From contig NC_084834.1 in the NCBI RefSeq assembly GCF_033115175.1, forward strand, positions 10,513,294 through 10,577,293: DNA of 64,000 bases, given 5' to 3'. Source of the stretch: Lepus europaeus (lineage: Eukaryota > Chordata > Mammalia > Lagomorpha > Leporidae). Below, piece after piece: positions 10,839 to 21,603 of this stretch; position 1 is the first letter of the stretch; the number at the start of each line of letters is the position of its first letter. The translations under genes were made by a program, and so were the position numbers. The notes below the pieces were generated by a model. That model did not search any database and had not been told where the DNA came from. It saw only the letters and a program-made list of their open reading frames with translations.

Positions 10839-12860
10839 ACAGAAGGGCTCTATGTAAGAAGCTAACTTTACTGTGTGCTTTTCATGCAAAGGTCTCATCG
10901 GTCTGTAGCACTAATTAACACTTAATTCCCTTAAGTGCTATGTATCAACATGTTATTTTGTTTAAATATGGACAGCACTTATCAAACATTTCAATTTGTT
11001 TGAAATGTCCCACACATAGCAAAATCAAAGTGTATTTGATCATTTCATCTCTTAAAAATGAGATACATAAATGAAATTCAATTCCTCAATTTTTAATTAA
11101 TATTGTCACCAGACATTTCAGGCTTCAAAGTCCTTTTGCATTTTACATGTATGCTACAATGACAAGTGTAGATTTAAAAGCTTTAAGAAAAATATTTAAA
11201 ATCTAATATGATAATAAAAAATAAGTTTGCTCAGTTTTAATCTTGATATTTTTCATTAACAAACACACTACAGAAGCGAAGGGTAAGAACAACCTTCTAT
11301 TGTATATAAGATTTATGAAATATAGAATTTACTGTTAAGGAGGGTTTACAAGTTCAAGTGGACCCCTAGATTATGTAACCTTGAATTCCCAACGACTTCA
11401 GCAATATAACCCATTAAAACAGATTTTTCCAGAAAATCCTAAGGCTTCTTTCATGAGCACTGTCAGAGAAATTTTAGGGGCAGGTTTTTTTTTTTTTTCT
11501 TCATTCACCTTCACATCTAATTCATATTTCTCTTCTCCAAACAATGAGAGAAAAATGTTAAAGGTGTACTTGCATGTGAAATGCTCATAGTGATTTGAGT
11601 TCCAAAAACTGATAAATCTGTAAGTAGGGAGACTGAATTGGAAGGAGACCATCAAATTTAAGTTTCAGGTTAAACTTAGATGGTTTTCAGGTTGATGGTA
11701 GAATGAGGCCTTAGAAAAGTGACTGTGGTGTCTCCCCCACAGTCTCAAATCACAGCTCCCCCCACCTCCCTCTCCTGTGCTGAAGCGTTCAGGTAGAGTG
11801 GACACACCACTGGGTCCCCTTATCAGGGCTTGAGACAGGAAGCCCCTTCACCTGCTGCATCAGGGCTTCTTAATTCATGGGTCCTTGATCCCACAGAGAC
11901 TCTGCCCCTGGAAATCAGGTGTGTGAATGCCCGGATATTGTCCCCAGCATTGTATGGGAATAAATCATCAAAGTGATTATTACATACGGAAACACAGGAA
12001 ATATCACGGGATTTACCTCAAGCAAAAGCTGCACAAGAACTCAAAGTTAATTTACTGAGTAATAGAAAGATATAAAACCTCTTGGGGATTTCAAGTAGCC
12101 TGTGCTTGGATGTTCATTTCTAACTCCTGTGAATTTAAGAAAGTTTAAAAAAAATCTCACAAATACCAGGGTGTACTTTAGAACCAAATCTGTTCTCCTG
12201 GCTCTGAACACTGAGCAGAAGTATCTCAAAAGGGAGTCTACAATGGAATCTACAATTAACCTACTTACAAGATCATTAATGTCAAACGATAATGAAATAT
12301 TTGAGCACAATATAGCTTTTTTTCTTTAAGTTTCTAAAGTCAAGCTGTTGATGCAGAAAGAGAAATAAATAGAAATTCAACTAACTTCTACTTTTAGATC
12401 TCTTAATTATGAGGTTGAAAACCTGCACCAATTGAATTCCCATTCATTTGGGGCATAAATTTCAACACTCTTTTAAATTTAACATAGCTATAAAACCTTT
12501 TGCTATGCGAAGCATTTGGAAGTATTGCTCACAAATAGATAATAACTGAGGTGATGTTAGCAGCATTTTCACACTGATGTTGCACTAACTCACCCTTCAG
12601 AATCTGAGATTTTCCTTTACTGCATCCCCTACCTGTGACACACATTCCAGTTCTCAGGAGCTGCTGGAAACTGGATTAACAGGCAGAGCAGGTGAGGAGT
12701 CACCACTGGAAATGTGGCCTGCATTACTTCCACTAAGTGAAAACGGTTCTCCTTCTGACTCACGGGTTTTTTTTCTGCACTGTTGGTGTCTTTCTCTTCC
12801 AAACAAAATCTGGCAGAGGAGCACTTTGAAAAGATAGAAGAAACCCCTACAAACAATTTT
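10839..12860. other. Unassigned unique stretch
   Basis: About 2 kb of AT-rich sequence without a recognisable transposable element or gene. A somewhat GC-richer patch lies at 11730-11960. Confidence 0.45.
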
Positions 12861-12877
12861 TAAAAGATAAAAACAAA

Positions 12878-13221
12878 GGCCCGCGCCGCGGCTCACTAGG
12901 CTAATCCTCCGCCTTGCGGCGCCGGCACACTGGGTTCTAGTCCCGGTCGGGGCGCTGGTTCTGTCCCAGCTGCCCCTCTTCCAGGCCAGCTCTCTGCTGT
13001 GGCCAGGGAGTGCAGTGGAGGATGGCTCAAGTGCTTGGGCCCTGCACCCCATGGGAGACCAGGATAGGCACCTGGCTCCTGCCATCGGATCAGCGCGGTG
13101 CGCCAGCCGCAGCGCGCCAGCCGCGGCGGCCATTGGAGGGTGAACCAATGGCAAAGGAAGACCTTTCTCTCTGTCTCTCTCTCACTGTCCACTCTGCCTG
13201 TCAAAAAATAAAAATAAAAAA
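12878..13221 (+). mobile_element. Young lagomorph C-repeat SINE (CSINE2-like)
   Basis: Full-length plus copy with doubled GCGCGCCAGCCGC unit. Target duplication AAAAGATAAAAACAAA at about 12862-12877 and 13222-13237. Confidence 0.98.
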
Positions 13222-13506
13222 AAAAGATAAAAACAAAAACGTTTAGATTGTTGCCAAAAATTTGAAATCTATGCATGGTAGTTTTCTCATAATATGCATT
13301 TTCCAAAAAACACTTTGAAGAACCTCTCATACTGTACGATGCCACTTAATATCACTCAAAGTCCAGTAAAATCACCTTTGGTGAGGAGTCAAACAGTGGA
13401 AACCACTGGAGTTACCGGTTGAGAGGTGATCCAAGGAAGCCTTGTAGGAGGTTGAAATGTTCTACTGCCTAATGGTTGCAGGAAGGGTAAGAAACACTCC
13501 TCAGTT

Positions 13507-13735
13507 TTTTTTTTTTTAATGTATTTTCATATTTACAGGTTTAGGAACATGAATCCCCCCTACTTTCTCTCCTGACCACATTCTTCTTGCTCCCTCTCCC
13601 ATTCTCACTCCTAATTTTCACAAAGATCTATTTTCAGTTTACTTAGTGATCATACAGTTAACTCTACACTAAATAAAAGTTTAAAAATAGTATGAAGAAA
13701 ATAAACTAACATTCAAAATTTCCCTTAATTATATT
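13507..13735 (-). mobile_element. Rabbit-type L1 3' end, antisense
   Basis: T tract followed by ..GGTTTAGGAACATGAATCCC.. and ..AAAGATCTATTTTCAGTTTA.., the antisense of the rabbit L1 3' UTR also seen at 28.5 and 40.1 kb. 5'-truncated; the left limit is the T tract. Confidence 0.8.
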
Positions 13736-13852
13736 CATGTAGTATAGTTTCACATATGCATAAACATGTGCATATTATACTTTAATAAAAATACTTGGTA
13801 CACACATTTCAAGAAAATCTTTGGATGCTTGTACATTACTTGTAATGTGTCA

Positions 13853-14182
13853 AGATGGGGCTGTCTTTGAGGCACAGGGGGTTAGGTCACTGTTAGACGA
13901 AGCTCACATCCCATATCAGAGCTCTGGTGGGAGTGCCAGCTGGTCAGACTCCAATCTATCTTCCTGTTGGTGCCTCTTGGAAGGCAGCAGTGTTTTAGCA
14001 TGTGACACCATGTAGGGGACTTGGATGGAGTTGCTGCCTCCTGACTTCAGTCTGGTCCAGTCGTGGCCATTGTGACCATTTGTGGGGGGTGACCCAGCAA
14101 GTGGAAAAATCTGTCTCTCCCTCTTTATCTGTCACTCTGCCTTTTAAATAAATAAAAATATCTTGTTTAAAAAGAAAAAAAA
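13853..14182 (+). mobile_element. Old lagomorph SINE
   Basis: Diverged plus copy ending in TTTTAAATAAATAAAAATATC. Duplication AATGTGTCA at 13843-13852 and 14185-14193. Confidence 0.88.
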
Positions 14183-14193
14183 GCAATGTGTCA

Positions 14194-14912
14194 GGGAGAT
14201 TGGGATGACCACTAGGCATTGCTTTCCTCTGCCAGGAGTCTGACACAATCAATATTTTGAAGGAACTACTAGCAATAATAAGAGTGTGAATAAATTACAA
14301 TGTAAGCATTCATTTTTTCACACTCTGCTACTTCTGCACAAAGTAAGGGCAATCTATTTTAAAAATCCTCACAGACAACAGACAAGATTGCAATGCGACT
14401 AACGGCCATGTTTGCATACTATGTGGATGAAGATGTAAGTATACATGAAAAATTCCTGCGTCGGTTGTGTTATTAAGAAGTCAGAAACAATCCCAGGTTG
14501 GTATTATAGCTCACAAAGCAACAAGTGTAGGCCATTTTAGATAAAACATTCCAAGTTTAGGCCTTCAGATTTGCCACAATTTGAATTAACACAAATATCA
14601 GTTCATAACAGAGTACTACCAAAAAGAAACACAAACATCAGATTCACAACAAAAACCAACAGAACCTCTTGAAAATGTCTGTTATTGAACTTATCATATG
14701 CTGATTTTACATCCCCTCATCTGAAATGCATAATGGAAAAAAAAAGCAAGAAATTGGGAAATGAGAGTAAGAAGAAAGAATAAAAATGATTTGGCATATT
14801 TGAAAGGAAGCAAATTGCACTTCTGCAAGTAAAAAGTATCAACATTGAAATAAAAACTCAACTGATTTTTTTTTCTGAAAAACTAGTTAAACACAGCAAA
14901 AAGAGAGTATGA
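14194..14912. other. Unassigned spacer
   Basis: AT-rich, no recognised feature. Confidence 0.45.
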
Positions 14913-15034
14913 GCCATTTTCAAAAAGTTAGTGGAAAATGCATATCATGGAAAAACTGCCTAGCCTTGAATTTTTCTGCACAGAAATAAATTTATCCTCT
15001 AATTCCATTTTCCCAAGAACTTTTTGAAATACCT
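14913..15034. mobile_element. Mariner-type MITE
   Basis: TTCAAAAAGTTAGTGGAAAATG.. at the left and ..AAGAACTTTTTGAAATACC at the right are inverted copies. The inside reads ATGCATATCATGGAAAAACT and ATAAATTTATC, matching the MITE family spread through this window (type copy 49143-49270). Confidence 0.75.
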
Positions 15035-15502
15035 TCACTCTCTAGAGAAGTTTGAAGAAAATACTTCCAATGAAGAACAGGGAGGTGGAAAATGGAGTAG
15101 TTGAGAAACACCAAAGGGAAAAAAAAAGGAGGCTAAGAGAAGAGAGGTATACATCTATAAGTATTTATATATAAGTGTGAATATATATGTACATGTATAT
15201 AAAAATACAGACATGACCCCACAGATACAGGAAGCATAATGCTGAGACATATTACACACCTAAATGAAGAACCTCAAAAACAAAAGAAAATCTGAATTGT
15301 AGGAGGAAAGAAAATTAGGTGGCCTAGAACATACAACGTAGCACCATTAATCTAAGAGTAGAGATCTTAAATGCAATAATAGTGTCCAGAGAACAGTGCC
15401 AGAATAGCTAAAGTACTAGGAAAGGAATAACTTTCAACCCTAACTTGTAATCCCACAAAATTATTTTTTATCACAAAACATGAAATAAAAACATTTTCCC
15501 TT
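15035..15502. other. Unassigned spacer
   Basis: A/T-rich with short TATA-rich runs near 15160-15210. Nothing recognised. Confidence 0.45.
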
Positions 15503-15695
15503 GGTGGGGGCAGCATCCCATATGGGCACCGGTTCAAGTCCCAGCTGCTCCACTTCCCATTCAGCTTCATGCTGATGCTCCTGGGAAAGTAATGGAAGGT
15601 GGCCCAAGTATCTGGGCCCCTGCACCCAAGTGGGGGACCCAGATGAAGCACCTTGCTTTGGCCTGGCTCTACCTTGGCCAATGTGGCCATCTGGG

Positions 15696-15740
<45 letters not shown>

Positions 15741-15801
15741 CTGCCCTTCTCTCATTCTATGTAACTCTGACTTTTGATAGAAATAATAAATCTTGAAAAA
15801 A
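15503..15801 (+). mobile_element. Lagomorph SINE, 5'-truncated, with CT tract
   Basis: Plus copy starting within the head (CAGCATCCCATATGGGCACC) and ending in a CT microsatellite (15702-15732) and AATAATAAATCTTG tail. Confidence 0.9.
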
Positions 15802-15975
15802 AATCAAATTTTTCCTAAACAAAAACTTACAAAATATATCACCAAGAGAGATTCATTAAGAGAATCTATGCAATTAAATAAGAAAAAAAAATCACAGAAA
15901 ACTCTGCTATAGGAAAAGGGAAGTTGAGCAAATAAATTGGTAACCCCAGAAGTAAATACAAAAATTATAAAGGAT

Positions 15976-16262
15976 CAAAGAGTTCATGGAAAATGAAGTT
16001 AAAAGATAAGTTTATTTTGATGCAAAATATTTGAAATCCATGTGTAGTTTTTATTTTTTATTTATTTTATTTTTATATTTTATTTTATTTACTTTTTAAA
16101 TATATTTTTAATATGGAGAGAACAGATTTCATGAATTTCAACAGTTTTAAGAATACAATGAAACTTTCCTCTCTCCCTCCCTCCTCTTTCCTTTCTTTTC
16201 TTTGTTCTTTTTAATTTTTTGAACTAATTTTTTGAACATTTTCCATGAACTTTGAAGACATC
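15976..16262. mobile_element. Mariner-type MITE interrupted by an L1 3' end
   Basis: Left half 15976-16045 (GAGTTCATGGAAAATG.. TTTATTTTGATGCAAAA) and right half about 16235-16259 (CATTTTCCATGAACTTTGAAGAC) form one MITE. The intervening 190 bp is A/T-rich and includes an L1 3' end. Confidence 0.65.
16075..16215 (-). mobile_element. L1 3'-UTR fragment, antisense, inside a MITE
   Basis: T/A-rich start, then ..ATTTCATGAATTTCAACAG.. and a CTCTCCCTCCCTCC tract, similar to the antisense L1 3' UTR at 28.5 kb. Short and diverged. Confidence 0.5.
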
Positions 16263-16734
16263 TCACATTATAAAAATCACAGTAGCAATTATAGCTAATA
16301 ATATGGTTGACTATCACTGTTGAGGGTGGTTACATTCTCTAAGTCATCACGCACAAGTAAAGCAGTGAGCACGGAGCCTGTGAGCTGCTGATCACAATAT
16401 TTTCATCAGCTTATCAATCTATCTTTTTATGTGCATTTGTCTTAAACATTCTTTATAATATGTGTTTCTTATGAATACACACACATTTATTTCTAATGAA
16501 GTAATCTTCCAATTATGGCTTTCTGTGTAAAGTATTCTATGGCAGCTGGCTTGTACTACTTTCACTCCCCCACTCAGTACACATACACATGTATGCAGTG
16601 CTGACACACAGCAAACACACGCAGTGGTACGTACTGTACAGTCCTATACAGGAAACACACATGGCACTGTGAATGTGCACTGTACCAAAAAAAAAAAAAA
16701 CACTCTTTATGCAAATAATGTTCAGCTTCGGGAA
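16263..16734. other. Unassigned spacer
   Basis: No confident assignment. It may be the downstream part of the transposase-bearing element at 16735-17260. Confidence 0.35.
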
Positions 16735-17260
16735 TGAAGGGATTGAGGAACCAATCCCAGAATACCTTGATGCCACGCACTTTTTTGGTCTAATGTATAC
16801 CAATCTCTGACCTTTGAAATATTAAAAGCTGGGACTTTGGGTCCAGTTGCTTTATACAGGTTGGTTTGCCAATGACCGTAAAGTAAGCCAATGTCATTGG
16901 TATTACAAGTCTGCTCTTCCACATAACCCTACTTCTGTGTGACACTTAGCAGGTATTTTTAGAATGCTTCTACAGCCCACTGATCTCCACAACCTGCCTC
17001 ACTTGCAAGTTTGACATCTTTATTGCCGAATCACCTGTTGAAATGTGCATCAGCTAACACTATCCAAGAAGTGTTTAAAATTCTCCTGAGTGACTTGACT
17101 ACTAATTTCAGCTTTCAGTTTCACAATAATGCTGTCCATATACTTTTTTTTCTATCAGTGATCATCTCATGAATCCATAAATTTAACTGCTCTTCCACCT
17201 TTTCCGTAGCCCCTTCACATACTATACATCTTCCTTTGCTACTTTTGGGAGTAGTGCTAA
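16735..17260 (-). pseudogene. Pogo/jerky-like (Tigger-type) DDE transposase remnant
   Basis: Minus-strand frames with stops and shifts read, in order, VEEQLNLWIHEM (CENP-B/jerky-like DNA-binding region), a linker with AVEAF..YL, then EEQTCNTNDIGL followed by VPAFNISKVRD. This follows the pogo-superfamily order helix-turn-helix, linker, first catalytic Asp in a DETGL-like motif, then a KISKERL-like motif. The Asp is kept but the Glu is Ile. At least four stops and no continuous frame: it is dead. It could be a Tigger relic or a retrocopy of a domesticated jerky-like gene. No terminal inverted repeats were found. Assignment rests on motif spacing read by eye. Confidence 0.5.
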
Positions 17261-17294
17261 GCATACAGAAGTGGATTTTCCTTTTCCATTTCTT

Positions 17295-17562
17295 GTATGT
17301 AGCATTGAAAGGCAGAGAGATAGAGAGGAAGTCAGAGACAAAGAAAAACAGGAAGAGAGTTCCCAAAATACCCATAATGGCTACATCTGGACCAGGCTCC
17401 ATCCAGGCGTTGGGAACCCATTAAGGTCTCCGACTTGGTTGGCGGGGGCATTAAACCATCTCTGCTATCCCTTAAGTGTGCATTCACTGTAAACTGGAAT
17501 CAAGAGTAAAGCAGGGACTCAAACTTGGGCATTTCAATACAAGACACGGATAACTAACTGGC
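17295..17562 (-). mobile_element. Old lagomorph SINE, diverged
   Basis: ATTGAAAGGCAGAGAGATAG at the tail side and ..GCAGGGACTCAAACTTGGGC.. at the head side follow the old C-repeat layout on the minus strand. Confidence 0.75.
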
Positions 17563-17566
17563 ATCT

Positions 17567-17741
17567 TTTTTTTTTTTTTTTAATTTTGACAGGCAGAGTG
17601 GACAGTGAGAGAGAGAGAGAGAAAGGTCTTCCTTTGCCATTGGGGCATCCTCCACTGCCCTCCCAGGCCACAGCAGAGAGCTGGCCTAGAAGAGGGGCAA
17701 CCGGGACAGAATCCGGCACCCCGACCAGGACTAGAACACAG
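17567..17741 (-). mobile_element. Young SINE with large internal deletion and 5' truncation
   Basis: T tract, GACAGGCAGAGTGGACAG and CTTCCTTTGCCATTGG are joined directly to GGCATCCTCCACTGCC, skipping about 115 bp of the normal body. The head ends early at CTAGAACACAGTTG. Confidence 0.9.
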
Positions 17742-17761
17742 TTGCTAGGCAGAATGGCCAC

Positions 17762-17820
17762 CCTAAACTTATCACTTAATTCCATTTTCCACAATTCCAG
17801 TAACTTTTTGAAGCATCCTA
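17762..17820. mobile_element. Mariner-type MITE, right half only
   Basis: ..AATTCCATTTTCCACAATTC.. ..AACTTTTTGAAGCATCCTA matches the right arm of the local MITE family. The left arm is absent where the truncated SINE now lies. Confidence 0.6.
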
Positions 17821-17944
17821 ACTTCACACATCCTGCCAGTGAAAAGACATTTTCAAGACAGACAACCAGACATCATATAACTATATGTTATCTTCAATAC
17901 ATAAAACTTAGTATCAACAGATATAGGAAATTTGAAAGTAGAAG

Positions 17945-18021
17945 GATAGAAAAAAAAATCACTGTGTTCCTACATCTGTATATATGAAATTTGTTTACCT
18001 TAAATAAAATTTTTTAAAAAG
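17945..18021 (+). mobile_element. L1 3'-terminal fragment
   Basis: CACTGTGTTCCTACATCTG, TATATATGAAATTTG and a TTAAATAAAATTTT tail match the L1 3' end at 46861-46932. Confidence 0.6.
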
Positions 18022-19504
18022 TCATGAAAAAAAGAAAAAAAAACCCTCAGGGTAACACTAAAAATATACTTACAGAGATAATGATAAAACACTTAATTCA
18101 GCAGGAGAATGCAACAATTCTAAATGCATAATCACTACCAAAGTTTTATAAGGAAAAAAACAAGTGTTTAGTCAAAAGGAAAAGTGAATAAATCTAACAG
18201 CACAAAACAGTATTTCAAGATAATTTTCTCTGGTACTGATAGATAAAAGTAACAATCAGTAGCAATAATATGGCATGGAGTAATAAGTAGATCCCTTGAA
18301 CCAAATAATTTTGAAACAAAACATTTTTCTCAAGTGCACATCTGTAAAAATTGAACATTTTAGGTGCCATAAACCAAGGTGAAGCAAATGTCAAAGGATC
18401 TATAAAATATACTTTATACAATTATAATGTAATCAAACAGATTTAAAACACCATGTATCTGCAAACATAAAAACATTTTAAACCAATTAAGAGATGAATA
18501 CATCAGAGTAAAATCAAAATGAATGTTAATCTGAGATAGTCTCAAGATTTTCTGCAAAGTTCAGAAAATCAACAAGAATATATCATTTACATGATGCCCA
18601 AAACCAGTTAAATAAAAGACAATATTGTGTGAAACTCACACAAAAAAATTTAAAACACAAAAAGATAGGTAAAGAATTCCGAATAGTCATTCCCTCTGTG
18701 GGGAAGGCAGGAGTAAGGAGAAACAAAGTTGTCACTGCTATTGTTTTTTTCACAATAGCTGACAACCTCAAAAATATCTTGATGTTAGGTTTCATTTACA
18801 ACTTAAATAATCACTATGTATCTGTCCATGGATGTATTAAATAATAAATAACATTGCAAATAGGTTAAATATAAAAATAAATCTTGTTTTCCAACAGTAA
18901 TAATTAGGCTGAGGAAATATAGATATGTTTTGGAAATGTGTGTGTGTGTGTGTGTGTGTGGAGAGAGAGACGGGGTGGGGGAGGATTTTCAGAGAAGCCG
19001 CAGAATTGAAAACTGTGGAATGTTCCAAAGAATGTGGTATTCTAGATGGGTCTGGAAGACAGAATTTCCTTCCTCCCCTTCACCCAGAAACAAGCACATC
19101 TGCTTCATGGTCCATGAAGACAACTGATAGGAATTTTCCCATCCCATAAACACGGACAGGATTCTTCGCTACTGGAGTTCCTACCTGCTGTATTCCAAGT
19201 CGTGCAGTGGCTGTTGTCAGGCTGTTGCCTAATGGACTTGTTCTGGGCATTCCTGATTCTTTCTTTCCTGTCTATTGGTTACTTCATGGGAGCCACTGGC
19301 CCCAACATGGGATCTCTCTTTCATCCTCACGTTTTTGAGCTCTCCTTTTGTTGTCCTCCACGTGTTTTCTGGAATGATGCTGAAATGTTCTCTTATTTTC
19401 ATTTCTGGATTTAATGCAAGTGTTTTTGTGGCTCATAGCAAAGCCTCCGGAGCAGTGCTTCACCGTCTGTCCAGGCCTTTCAGGGATCACTTTGCGTGGA
19501 CATG
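18022..19504. other. Unassigned spacer with TG microsatellite
   Basis: A/T-rich sequence. (TG)n at 18937-18960 is followed by a GA run. No gene or repeat family recognised. Confidence 0.45.
18937..18970. repeat. (TG)n(GA)n microsatellite
   Basis: About 12 TG units followed by 5 GA units. Confidence 0.97.
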
Positions 19505-19588
19505 TACAGGTGTACCTCAAAAGTTCATGAAAACAGAAGCAAAACATGTTAATTTTCATGCAAAAACTTCTTCAAATCTATACATATT
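19505..19588. mobile_element. Mariner-type MITE half
   Basis: GGTGTACCTCAAAAGTTCATG followed by TTAATTTTCATGCAAAAAC resembles the left arm and centre of the MITE family. The right arm is not complete. Confidence 0.5.
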
Positions 19589-19589
19589 A

Positions 19590-20056
19590 GGAGTCTTCAA
19601 AAAGTTCTTGGAGGGCCAGCACTGGGACATATGGGCTAAGTCTCCACCTGAGGTGCTGGAGTCCCATATGGGTACCGACTCATGTCTCGGCTGCTCCTCT
19701 TCCAACCCAGCTCTCTGCTGTGGCCTGGGAAAGCAGTAGAAGATGTCCCAAGTCCTTGGGCCCCTGCACCTATGTGGAGACCTGGAAGAAGCTCCTGGCT
19801 CCTGGTTTCAGATCAGTTCAGTCCAGCCTTTGTGGCCATCTGGAGAGTGAACTAGCAGATGGAAGACCATTTTCTCTGTTTCTGCCTCTCTGTGTCTGTA
19901 ACTCCACCTCTCAAATAAATAATATAATAAAATCTTTTTTAAAAACGTTCTTGGAAATGCATATTATGAAAAAAAAAGTGTGGATTTTAAAACTTTTTGC
20001 ATCAAAATAAACATCTTTTAATTCTACTTTTCCACAAACTTTTTTAGTACCATTGT
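19590..20056. mobile_element. Mariner-type MITE split by a SINE
   Basis: Left arm 19591-19612 (GAGTCTTCAAAAAGTTCTTG) and right part 19944-20056 (GTTCTTGGAAATGCATATTA.., ..CCACAAACTTTTTTAGTACC) form one MITE once the SINE at 19613-19943 and its duplication are removed. Confidence 0.85.
19613..19943 (+). mobile_element. Lagomorph SINE inserted in MITE
   Basis: Full-length old-type plus copy. Target duplication AAAGTTCTTGGA (19601-19612) and AACGTTCTTGGA (19944-19955) lies within MITE sequence. Confidence 0.95.
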
Positions 20057-20250
20057 ATGAAAGCCACATCGTAACTGTCAGGTGATTCACGAGTGGAAAA
20101 TATTCAAGACAGAGGTCATCAGAGCTCAAAACTACCTCAAATGCTAATTAATGCCTCTTAGCTACTACTTGGATTTGACCAGAGCATTTGATCCAAATGA
20201 TACCTGCAGTACTTTACTCAGTTAATGTGACATGAAAAGAAAGGAGAACT

Positions 20251-20578
20251 AGGCGGCACCATGGCTCACTAAGCTAATCCTCCACTTGTGGCGCCAGCAC
20301 CCCGGGTTCTAGTCCCAGTTGGGGTGCTGGATTCTGTCCCAGTTGCTCCTCTTCCAGTCCAGCTCTCTGCTGTGGCCCAGGAAGGCAGTGGAGAATGGCC
20401 CAGGTGCTTGGGCCCTGCACCTGCATGGGAGACCAGGAGGAAGCACCTGGCTCCTGGCTTCAGATTGACGTAGCTACAGCTGTATTGGCCATTTGGGGGG
20501 TGAACCAAGGGAAGGAAGACCTTTCTCTCTGTCTCTCTCTCTCACTGTCTATCTCTGCTTATCAAAAAGAAAAAAGAA
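20251..20578 (+). mobile_element. Young lagomorph C-repeat SINE (single-unit type)
   Basis: Full-length plus copy lacking the doubled GCGCGCCGGC block, as at 3233-3589. Duplication AGAAAGGAGAACT at 20238-20250 and AGAGAGGAGAACT at 20580-20592. Confidence 0.97.
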
Positions 20579-20699
20579 AAGAGAGGAGAACTGATTCAGA
20601 TGAAGTACAAGCACGCATGCACATATTCTATGAAAATTACAATTGAATATTTAACACTCACACATAAAACAGTGCAGAAAGTCCACAGGGTATTCCTTC

Positions 20700-20995
20700 T
20701 CTATTCTGTATGACAAAACTCCCACAAATGTAGTGACTTAAATCACACATGTTTTTAACCTCACAGTTCCTTGGCTCACCTGGGATCTCTGCTCAGGGTC
20801 CAATCCAAGAAGGCTGCCAAAATGTTGGCCAGGTGCTGTGCAAAGTTATCTGCTTCCCAGTGCATGGACGTAGCTGGCGGCATCCCCTTCCTCTTGGCTG
20901 GTTGAGCCAGGGCCTCGGCTTCCTGTCATCTATGAGCTAGAGGCTCCCTCCAGGCTCTCTATGCCAACCACAGTTGCCTACCTCGAGGCCCTGCC
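20700..20995 (-). mobile_element. Old mammalian LTR-like repeat, antisense (family not resolved)
   Basis: Landmarks ..CACAAATGTAGTGACTTAAA.., CCTCACAGTTCCTTGGCTC, CTCTGCTCAGGGTCC and ..CATGGCAGCAG resemble a widespread mammalian interspersed repeat read in antisense. I do not recall its name with certainty. Confidence 0.45.
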
Positions 20996-21061
20996 ATGAG
21001 CAGTTCACACATGGCAGCAGTTCACACTTCCAGTCCAGATCCAAGACGACTGCTCACTCGA

Positions 21062-21603
21062 GATGTCACCGAATAACCAGCCCCAAGCGGGGAAGCTTGA
21101 TTTACTTGTGACAAGCAAAAGAGACAGTGAGAAAGCAGTTATCTAAAGAAACTGCTTCCCTGAGAACCAACTGGCTAAGGCTTTTATTGCAAGGGTTAGG
21201 GGAGTGCCCAGGATGTAGAAAATCAGGCATGGGAAAGCCTTCCCTCTAGTATTTTACATCTGGATACATGAGAGCTTCAAAAACCTGAGTCATCCTGGCC
21301 CCTTGCAGCTGTGACTGTCCTGTGTTCACGGTTGTCTGGCCCCCACTGAGTACAGAAGCTTTCCTGGAACATGCTCTGAAAAAGAAGTTCAAGGGGGAGA
21401 ATTGTTTCAGATTCCCTGTCCTTGTTCCAGGCCCCATTCTTGTCTAACACTGGGTCACAAAACGCCCCCTGGGAAATGTCACACCTCACGCTTGATGGGG
21501 GAACAAGGAAGGTCGTTGTTCTGTAGCTACTTCCTGCTGAACGAGGCCAAGGGTATCTCCCAAAGTGAAAGGAGTGAACCTCTCATGCTGCAAAAACTCA
21601 GCT
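21062..21603 (-). mobile_element. LTR-like element A, minus orientation
   Basis: Starts TGTCACCGAATAACCAG and holds TTTACTTGTGACAAGC.., a poly(A)-signal-like AATAAAAGCC on the minus strand (21178-21187), GTGCCCAGGATGTAG and CAGATTCCCTGTCC. A pyrimidine stretch CTTTCTCCTCCTCT just right of the proposed end would be a polypurine tract on the minus strand. Landmarks recur in the same order at 24779-25335. Confidence 0.5.

Noticed and set aside
12654..13345. Overlapping minus-strand frames of 150-166 residues
   Set aside because: They are readings of the GC-rich young SINE at 12878-13221. The same peptide pattern recurs at every SINE of this type.
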